Origin: Halomarina pelagica
GTDB lineage: Archaea > Halobacteriota > Halobacteria > Halobacteriales > Haloarculaceae
Direction: 5' to 3'
Length of the DNA stretch: 64,000 nt
Assembly: GCF_024228315.1 (NCBI RefSeq)
Contig: NZ_CP100454.1
Span: forward strand, 2,542,001-2,606,000
The notes beneath the pieces were generated by a model. That model was not told where the DNA came from, searched no databases, and saw only the letters and a list, made by a program, of their open reading frames with translations. The translations under genes were made by a program, and so were the position numbers. Positions 58,634 to 64,000 of this stretch are shown piece by piece. How positions within the stretch are numbered: position 1 is the first letter of the stretch; every line of letters starts with the position of its first letter.

Positions 58634-59299
58634 CTACCCGGTGCGGTAGCTCACCGCGATCCCCTCCCCGACGGGGATCAGCGCCGTCTCGAACGCCGGG
58701 TCGTCGCGGACGGTCGTCAGGTACTCGTGGACGCCGCGGGTGTGCTCGTCGGTCTCGACCGACTCGCCCGCCATCAGCGCGACCAGCGCGTCGAAGTCGA
58801 TCGGACCGGCGGTGATCGCGTTGTCGGCGACGACCACGCCGCCGGGGGCGACCTTCTCCCGGACGGCGCGGAACGCCTCCGCGTAGCGATGCTTCTCGTT
58901 GTCGATCAGCACCGCGTCGAACGGGCCGTCGTAGCGCTCGACGACCTCGATCGCGTCGCCCTCCTCGAAGACGGCGCGGTCGAGGTAGCCGCCGCGCTCC
59001 AGGTACGCGCGGGCGCGGTCGAGGTCGTCCGGGTCGCGGTCGGTGAGGACGACCTCGCCGGACCCGGGGAGTGCCCCGGCGAACCAGTACGCCGAGTAAC
59101 CGAAGCCCGACCCGAACTCGAAGATCCGTTCGGCGTCCACCATCGTCGCGAGCAGGCGCAGCCACCCCCCGACGGCGGGACCGACCGTCGGGAAGCCCCG
59201 CTCCTCGGCGTAGGCGTCCATCTCCGCGACGACCTCGTCGGCGGCGGGACCGACGAGGCGGGCGAACCGTTCGACGCGCTCGGGAACGACGTCGTTCAT
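58634..59299 (-). CDS. O-methyltransferase (COMT-like, SAM-dependent)
   Basis: This 221-residue enzyme has the SAM motif IFEFGSGFGYSAYWFAGAL near residue 59 (in part), VVLTDRDPDD near 83 as motif post-I, and AVLIDNEKHRY near 129 as the metal/catalytic region that identifies catechol-type O-methyltransferases, with a second metal ligand in VVVADNAI near 155. Mg-dependent transfer of methyl from SAM is expected; the acceptor is unknown. The start MNDVVPERV at 59299 is used rather than the Arg-rich upstream frame. Confidence 0.9.
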   Translation of the reverse strand: MNDVVPERVERFARLVGPAADEVVAEMDAYAEERGFPTVGPAVGGWLRLLATMVDAERIFEFGSGFGYSAYWFAGALPGSGEVVLTDRDPDDLDRARAYLERGGYLDRAVFEEGDAIEVVERYDGPFDAVLIDNEKHRYAEAFRAVREKVAPGGVVVADNAITAGPIDFDALVALMAGESVETDEHTRGVHEYLTTVRDDPAFETALIPVGEGIAVSYRTG

Positions 59300-59736
59300 A
59301 CCATCGGCTCGCGCGGCGAGGGCAAAAGCCTCGGGGCGAACGGGCGACTCCGCGGACGATGCTCGCGAGGCACGGTGTCGCGCTACCGTGAACGAGGCCG
59401 GAGGCCGAACGGAGGCTGACCCAGCCGTTCGAACGGACTCGGCGCGGACCGAAGGGAGCACCGAGGTTTTGGTCCAGATTTTGCCAGGGAGCGGCCGGAG
59501 GCCGCTCCCGCAGCGAAAGGTGGGCGAACAGGCGACGCGGGGGGCCGGCGGGAGCCGCCCGAGGGTCGGCGGCCGGCCAGGGAGCGTGCGGCGGTGCGTC
59601 GCGCAACCGCGGGACGCCACACGGCGACTCTCAGCTCACGGGGTCGCTGGCCTCCCTCTGGTATGTAAACCTTCTCACACTCGGATCGCGTGACGACGCC
59701 TTTATCCGGTCGGTCGCCGATCCTCGGGTAATTTGC
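59300..59736. other. 437-bp intergenic region with a long hairpin and a strong promoter
   Basis: No acidic protein is encoded. The region holds a perfect stem GGGAGCGGCC (59487-59496) / GGCCGCTCCC (59500-59509) with a three-base loop, preceded by gaggttttggtccagattttgcca, which looks like a dispersed intergenic element. A tttatc TATA (59701-59706) lies 31-36 nt before the permease ATG. Poly-Arg frames here are shadows. Confidence 0.55.
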
Positions 59737-61320
59737 ATGGGTCGCGAGGTGGACGACGTGAGTGAGGACGGATCGCGGAGCGAGGAGGAATCGTCGCTGG
59801 TCGAGTACGGCATCGAGGACAGGCCGCCGATGGGGACCTCGGTAGTCCTCGGCGTCCAGCACTACCTCACGATGGTGGGGGCGAACATCGCGGTGCCGCT
59901 GATCCTGGCCGGCCTGATGGGGATGCCGGAGGACGTGACGGCGAAGTTCGTCGGGACGTTCTTCGTCGTCTCCGGGGTCGCGACGCTGGCCCAGACGACG
60001 ATCGGAAACCGGTACCCGATCGTCCAGGGTGCGCCGTTCTCGATGCTCGCGCCGGGCATCGCCATCGTCACGGCGGCCCCGGTCGTCGCCGGGTTGCCCG
60101 ACTGGCAGTCGAAGCTCCTCTACCTCCAGGGGGCGATCGTCGTCGCGGCGCTGGCGGAGGTCGCCATCGGCTACCTCGGCGTCGTCGGCCGCCTTCGCTC
60201 GTACATCTCGCCGGTCGTCGTCGCCCCCGTGGTGGCGCTCATCGGCCTGTCGCTCTTCTCCGCCCCGCAGATCGTCGACGTGAACCCGGGCGTCGCGGGC
60301 GCACAGCAGAACTGGTGGCTCGTGCTCCTCACCCTCGGGCTCATCGTCCTGTTCTCCCAGTACCTCGACGGTCGGAACCGGGCGTTCAGCCTCTTCCCCG
60401 TCATCCTCGGGATCGCGGGGGCGTGGCTCGTCGCGGCCGTCCTCTCGGTCGCCGGGGTCTACGCGCCGGGGTCGATCGGGTACGTCGACCTGGACTCGGT
60501 CGCGTCGGCGGAACCGATCTACGCCATCTACCCGCTCATGTGGGGGGTGCCGAAGGTCCAGGCGTCGTTCGTCGTCGGGATGTTCGCCGGCGTCCTCGCG
60601 TCGATCATCGAGAGCTTCGCGGACTACCACGCCGTCGCGCGCCTCTCCGGCGTCGGCGCGCCGAGCCGGAAGCGCATCGACCACGGCATCGGCATGGAGG
60701 GGCTGATGAACGTCTTCGCGGGGATGATGGGCACGGGCGGGTCCACCTCGTACTCGGAGAACATCGGCGCGATCGGGCTGACGGGGGTCGCCTCGCGCTA
60801 CGTGGTCCAGATCGGCGCGGCGGTGATGCTCCTCGTCGGCTTCGTCGGCTACTTCGGGACGCTCATCGCGACCATCCCGGATCCCATCGTCGGGGGGCTC
60901 TACCTCGCCATGTTCGGGCAGATCGTCGCCGTCGGGCTGTCGAACCTCAAGTACGTCGACCTCGATTCCTCACGGAACATCTTCACGATCGGCCTCGCGG
61001 TCTTCGCGGGGATGGCCGTCCCCTCGTACATGGGCGCGGTGGGCGGCACGGCGGCGTTCCAGCAGGGACTCGCGACGGTGCCCGTCGTCGGGTCGATCCT
61101 CGCGACGAGCGCCGTCGGCGGGACGCTCTACATCCTCGGGACGACGAACATGGCCGTCGGCGGCATCGTCGCGTTCGTCCTCGACAACACCGTCGAGGGG
61201 ACGCCCGAGGAGCGCGGCCTCGCCGACTGGGCCCGCATCGCCGAGAGCGACGAGGACTTCCAGTCGGCCTACGACCGCTTCTTCCGCGACGAGGGAACGA
61301 CCGCGGAGAGCGCCGACTGA
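59737..61320 (+). CDS. NCS2 nucleobase:cation symporter (uracil/xanthine permease)
   Basis: This 527-residue permease has about 14 helices, an N-terminal charged region (REVDDVSEDGSRSEEESS) and the NCS2 signature in the second half (GTGGSTSYSENIGAIGLT near residue 330). Further family segments are LVGFVGYFGTLIATIPDPI near 360 and QIVAVGLSNLKYVDLDS near 394. It should import uracil, xanthine or a related base with a proton or sodium. The exact base cannot be read. It lies alone, with a clear promoter upstream. Confidence 0.92.
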   Translation: MGREVDDVSEDGSRSEEESSLVEYGIEDRPPMGTSVVLGVQHYLTMVGANIAVPLILAGLMGMPEDVTAKFVGTFFVVSGVATLAQTTIGNRYPIVQGAPFSMLAPGIAIVTAAPVVAGLPDWQSKLLYLQGAIVVAALAEVAIGYLGVVGRLRSYISPVVVAPVVALIGLSLFSAPQIVDVNPGVAGAQQNWWLVLLTLGLIVLFSQYLDGRNRAFSLFPVILGIAGAWLVAAVLSVAGVYAPGSIGYVDLDSVASAEPIYAIYPLMWGVPKVQASFVVGMFAGVLASIIESFADYHAVARLSGVGAPSRKRIDHGIGMEGLMNVFAGMMGTGGSTSYSENIGAIGLTGVASRYVVQIGAAVMLLVGFVGYFGTLIATIPDPIVGGLYLAMFGQIVAVGLSNLKYVDLDSSRNIFTIGLAVFAGMAVPSYMGAVGGTAAFQQGLATVPVVGSILATSAVGGTLYILGTTNMAVGGIVAFVLDNTVEGTPEERGLADWARIAESDEDFQSAYDRFFRDEGTTAESAD

Positions 61321-61351
61321 CCGGCCGGAGGGGTCGGTCGCCCCGCCCGTC

Positions 61352-62398
61352 TCAGGCGTTCGGCGTGATGACCGCCCGCCCCTCGATCTCGCCGTGTTCG
61401 AGGCGCTCGGCCACGTCGTTGATCTCCTCCAGTCCGTAGCGCGAGGTGCGGAGTTCGACGTCGCCCTGAGCGACGAGGGCCATCAGCTCCTGGAGTTCGG
61501 TGTACTTGCCGACGAGCGTGCCGACGTAGGAGAACTCGCCGTTGACGAGCGACTGCGCCGGTTCGTGGACGTGCCCGCCGTACCCGACGACGTGGTGCTC
61601 GCCCGTGCCGGCGACGATCTCCGGCGCGAGCGCGAGCGTCGGATCCCGCCCCACGAAGTCGACCACCTGCTTCGCCAGCTGGCCGTCCGTGATGGACTCG
61701 ATCTCGGCGGGCACGTCGTCGTCCTGCGGGTCGAGCGTGTAGTCCGCGCCGAGTTCCTCGGCCAGGTCGCGGGCCTCCGGCTTCACGTCCAGGGCGACGA
61801 TCCGCGCGGCGCTCATCGCCTCCAGGCACTGGAGCCCGATGTGGCCGAGCCCGCCCACGCCCACGACGACGGCGTAGTCGCCGGGGACGAGCCGCGAGAC
61901 GGCCTTCTTCACGGCGTGGTAGGCGGTGATCCCCGCGTCCGCGTGGGGCGCGATGTCGATCGGGTCGACGCCGTCGGGGAGCGCCACCACCGACCGTTCG
62001 GAGGTGAGCAGCGCCTCCGCGAACCCCCCGTCGGTCGTGAGCCCCGGGAACGAGAGGTTCACGCAGTGCATGTCCTCGCCGAGGCGACAGGGCCGACACT
62101 TCCCGCAGGGGAGGACCGGGTGGCAGATGACCCGGTCGCCCTCCGAGACGGTCGTCACCTCCTCCCCGGTCTCGACGACGGTCCCGGCGTTCTCGTGGCC
62201 CAGCGTCAACGGGAGGTCCTGCTCGACGTAGTCGGTCCACATCCCCTCGATGATGTGGTTGTCCGTCTGGCACCAGCCCGCGCCCTCGACCTCCACGACC
62301 ACGTGGTCAGAGCGCGTCGGTTCGGGTCGGTCCACGTCGTCGATCGAGAGCGCCTCGCTCATCTCGTCGGTGTACTCGTGCAGTCGGGCGGCTCGCAT
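61352..62398 (-). CDS. adh: Zinc-dependent alcohol dehydrogenase (NAD-type)
   Basis: This 348-residue medium-chain ADH has the catalytic zinc ligands Cys in GAGWCQTDNH near residue 41 and His in LGHENAG near 65, the four-cysteine structural zinc site CGKCRPCRLGEDMHC near 96, and the Rossmann motif GVGGLGHIG near 177. The Asp after the second strand (ALDVKPEA) suggests NAD(H). It resembles the ADH of actinobacterial propane/acetone monooxygenase loci. It is divergent from the amidohydrolase gene; the start MRAARLHEYT is used rather than an upstream in-frame ATG. Confidence 0.92.
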   Translation of the reverse strand: MRAARLHEYTDEMSEALSIDDVDRPEPTRSDHVVVEVEGAGWCQTDNHIIEGMWTDYVEQDLPLTLGHENAGTVVETGEEVTTVSEGDRVICHPVLPCGKCRPCRLGEDMHCVNLSFPGLTTDGGFAEALLTSERSVVALPDGVDPIDIAPHADAGITAYHAVKKAVSRLVPGDYAVVVGVGGLGHIGLQCLEAMSAARIVALDVKPEARDLAEELGADYTLDPQDDDVPAEIESITDGQLAKQVVDFVGRDPTLALAPEIVAGTGEHHVVGYGGHVHEPAQSLVNGEFSYVGTLVGKYTELQELMALVAQGDVELRTSRYGLEEINDVAERLEHGEIEGRAVITPNA

Positions 62399-62514
62399 GG
62401 TATCCCACCGCACGACCGGCGACGAGTAAAAGGTATGTCCACGGTCTCCTGACTCTCTGGTGTGTGTTAACCAGTCATAAGTAATTTGTTATCATGCCTC
62501 GATGTAGGATCGGT
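62399..62514. promoter_or_regulatory. Divergent promoter region between adh and the amidohydrolase gene
   Basis: This 116-bp spacer separates divergent genes. It contains AT-rich gtcataagtaatttgttatcatg (about 62473-62496), the likely plus-strand TATA region for the amidohydrolase. On the minus strand, ttttactcg at about 62422-62430 is a candidate TATA for adh, 24-32 nt before its ATG. Both genes may be co-regulated here. Confidence 0.5.
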
Positions 62515-63576
62515 ATGTACCACCACGAAGGGGAGGACGTGTTCGTCCTCGACTCGCACGTCCACATGTGGGACGCGAGCGAGGAGAACATCGTCCACGA
62601 GGGGGGAGAGCAGTTCATCCAGTGCTTCTACGACTACCACACCGGGTTCACGCCCGAGGAGCACCAGTGGGACCTCTCCACGTACCGCAAGTACGGACCC
62701 GATCGGCTGCTCCGCGACCTGTTTCGCGACGGCCACGTGGACATGGCGATCTTCCAGCCGACGTACCTCACGGAGTTCTACGAGGAGGGGTTCAACACGA
62801 CCGAGCAGAACGCCGAACTGGCGGAGGAGCACCCCGAGCGGTTCGTCCTCAACGGGCGGTTCGACCCGCGCGACGGCGAGGAGGGCCTGGAGCAACTCGA
62901 ACGCGACCACGAGCGGTACGACCTCCAGGGCGTGAAGGTCTACACCGCCGAGTGGAAGGGCGACTCGAAGGGCTGGCGGCTCGACTCGGAGGAGGCCTTC
63001 GAGTACCTGGAGAAGTGCGCCGAACTCGGCATCGAGAACGTCCACCCGCACAAGGGACCGACCATCCGGCCGCTCAACCGCGACGCATTCGACGTGGCGG
63101 ACGTGGACGACGCGGCGACGTCGTTCCCGGAGTTGAATTTCGTCGTCGAGCACGTCGGGCTGCCGCGGCTGGACGACTTCTGCTGGATCGCCGCCCAGGA
63201 GCCGAACGTGTACGGCGGGCTGGCCGTCGCCGCCCCGCTCGCGCTGTCGCGCCCGCGGAAGTTCGGCGAGATCCTGGGCGAACTCCTGTTCTGGCTGGGC
63301 GAGGACAGGGTGCTGTTCGGCAGTGACTACGCCATCTGGGAACCCGACTGGCTCGTCGAGGCGGTCATGGAGTTCGAACTCGCGCCCGATCAGGAGGCCG
63401 AATACGGCGTGGAGTTCGACCTCGACGTGAAGCGGAAGGTGATGGGCGAGAACGCCGCGCGGCTCTACGACATCGACCTCTCGCGGCGGGAGCGCGACCT
63501 CCGGGGCGACGAGATCAGCGAGCGGTTCGACCTCGCCGATCAGTACGACCGGGGGCCGGCGACGGCCGACGACTGA
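62515..63576 (+). CDS. Amidohydrolase-family TIM-barrel metal hydrolase (SDIMO-companion type)
   Basis: This 353-residue amidohydrolase 2-type barrel has the metal motif DSHVHMWD near residue 13, a CFYDYHTGF segment near 38, KVYTAEWKGDSKGW near 142, NVHPHKGPTIRPLNRDAFD near 178, and the last-strand Asp in LFGSDYAIWEPD near 275. These motifs closely match amidohydrolases encoded beside soluble di-iron monooxygenases in actinobacteria. Start at MYHHEGEDV is preferred, with an alternative ATG at 62494. It overlaps the DUF59 gene downstream. Confidence 0.88.
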   Translation: MYHHEGEDVFVLDSHVHMWDASEENIVHEGGEQFIQCFYDYHTGFTPEEHQWDLSTYRKYGPDRLLRDLFRDGHVDMAIFQPTYLTEFYEEGFNTTEQNAELAEEHPERFVLNGRFDPRDGEEGLEQLERDHERYDLQGVKVYTAEWKGDSKGWRLDSEEAFEYLEKCAELGIENVHPHKGPTIRPLNRDAFDVADVDDAATSFPELNFVVEHVGLPRLDDFCWIAAQEPNVYGGLAVAAPLALSRPRKFGEILGELLFWLGEDRVLFGSDYAIWEPDWLVEAVMEFELAPDQEAEYGVEFDLDVKRKVMGENAARLYDIDLSRRERDLRGDEISERFDLADQYDRGPATADD

Positions 63577-64000
63577 TGAGCGGACGCACACCCACCCCCA
63601 CGCGCGCCGCCGTCCTCGACCGGCTGGATCGGGTCACCGACCCGGAACTCGACCGCTCGATCGTCGAACTCGAGTACGTAGAGCGCGTCGAGGTCGACCC
63701 CCCGCGCGTCTCCGTCCGGATCGCGCTCCCGACGGCGTGGTGCTCGCCCGCCTTCGCGTGGATGATGGCGAGCGACGCCCGCGAGGAGACCCTCGCGCTC
63801 GACGGCGTGGAGGCGGTCCGGGTCGAACTGGTCGATCACATGCACGAACGGGAGATCAACGAGGGGGTCAACGGAGGGCTCGACTTCGAGACCGTCTTCG
63901 AGGACGCGACCGAAGGCGTGGAGGCCATCCGGGCCGTCCTCGACGACAAGGCCAGACTGGCCCGCCAGCACGGAGCGGTCGAGGCCCTGCTCGACGCGGG
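63576..64000 (+). CDS. DUF59/MIP18-family metal-sulfur cluster assembly protein (3' end outside window)
   Basis: The gene begins at the ATG in gactgatgag, overlapping the amidohydrolase stop by one base, and runs off the window after 141 full codons. The visible part has an N-terminal DUF59 domain, LDRVTDPELDRSIVELEYVE near residue 17, VRIALPTAWCSPAFAWMMA near 47 with a conserved Cys, and a helix-rich extension (about 90-141). MIP18-family proteins help assemble Fe-S or other metal centres. Translational coupling to the amidohydrolase implies joint action. Confidence 0.85.
   Translation, partial: MSGRTPTPTRAAVLDRLDRVTDPELDRSIVELEYVERVEVDPPRVSVRIALPTAWCSPAFAWMMASDAREETLALDGVEAVRVELVDHMHEREINEGVNGGLDFETVFEDATEGVEAIRAVLDDKARLARQHGAVEALLDA

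Overview
This 64-kb window is chromosomal DNA from a halophilic archaeon (class Halobacteria). The evidence is a very high GC content with strong C/G preference at third codon positions, Asp/Glu-rich proteins, archaeal TATA boxes about 25-30 nt upstream of start codons (many genes look leaderless), an archaeal SRP RNA, ether-lipid and mevalonate genes, twin-arginine lipoproteins, and several haloarchaea-restricted families (HalOD1, HTH_10, DICT, DUF5798, DUF5827). The species cannot be fixed from the sequence alone.

Layout. 1-4.5 kb: 3' part of glutamate dehydrogenase, a double KaiC-like ATPase, phosphomevalonate decarboxylase and a cupin/zinc-ribbon protein. 4.6-13.5 kb: a PLP transsulfuration pair (cystathionine synthase/lyase and cysteine/cystathionine synthase), a BtpA-like protein, gamma-carbonic anhydrase, a Tat lipoprotein, HalOD1 and Bat-type regulators, a hydrolase and an SDR. 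13.6-16.4 kb: a small AT-richer island with a membrane-anchored HNH nuclease cassette, ending at tRNA-Arg(UCG) with a duplicated T-arm. 16.4-19.8 kb: digeranylgeranylglyceryl phosphate synthase, small proteins, SRP RNA and a run of hairpins. 19.8-25.4 kb: a five-gene branched-chain amino-acid-type ABC importer (livKHMGF order) ending against a truncated AAC(3) acetyltransferase fragment.

25.4-36.1 kb: SDR, photolyase, two superoxide dismutases of different lineages, DUF5827 plus a P-loop ATPase, an MBL hydrolase, a creatininase-family enzyme, a cupin, the overlapping thyA-folA pair and an AidB-like acyl-CoA dehydrogenase. 36.2-41.5 kb: a membrane-anchored winged-helix regulator, tRNA-Glu(CUC) followed by a long imperfect palindrome and decayed sequence, an unrecognised 306-aa protein, a TM/Thr-Pro-linker protein, a 13-bp tandem array and an EamA transporter. 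41.5-52.2 kb: a second EamA transporter, an Lrp regulator beside korBA (2-oxoacid:ferredoxin oxidoreductase) with a dyad over the korA promoter, a DICT protein, and a COG1361 surface protein with an MMPL/RND exporter.

52.4-64 kb: an AHL-lactonase-like MBL enzyme, a luciferase-domain protein, an Eis-like acetyltransferase, a 39-aa membrane protein, an acyl-CoA dehydrogenase with an AMP-forming acyl-CoA ligase, an O-methyltransferase and an NCS2 permease. The right edge carries a zinc alcohol dehydrogenase, an amidohydrolase and a DUF59/MIP18 protein. I recognise this trio as the companion set of soluble di-iron monooxygenases (mim/prm loci) in actinobacteria; in an archaeon it is the most intriguing lead, but the monooxygenase, if present, lies outside the window.

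Most genes are core or metabolic. Accessory signals cluster at the two tRNA genes, at the AAC(3) fragment and at the right edge.
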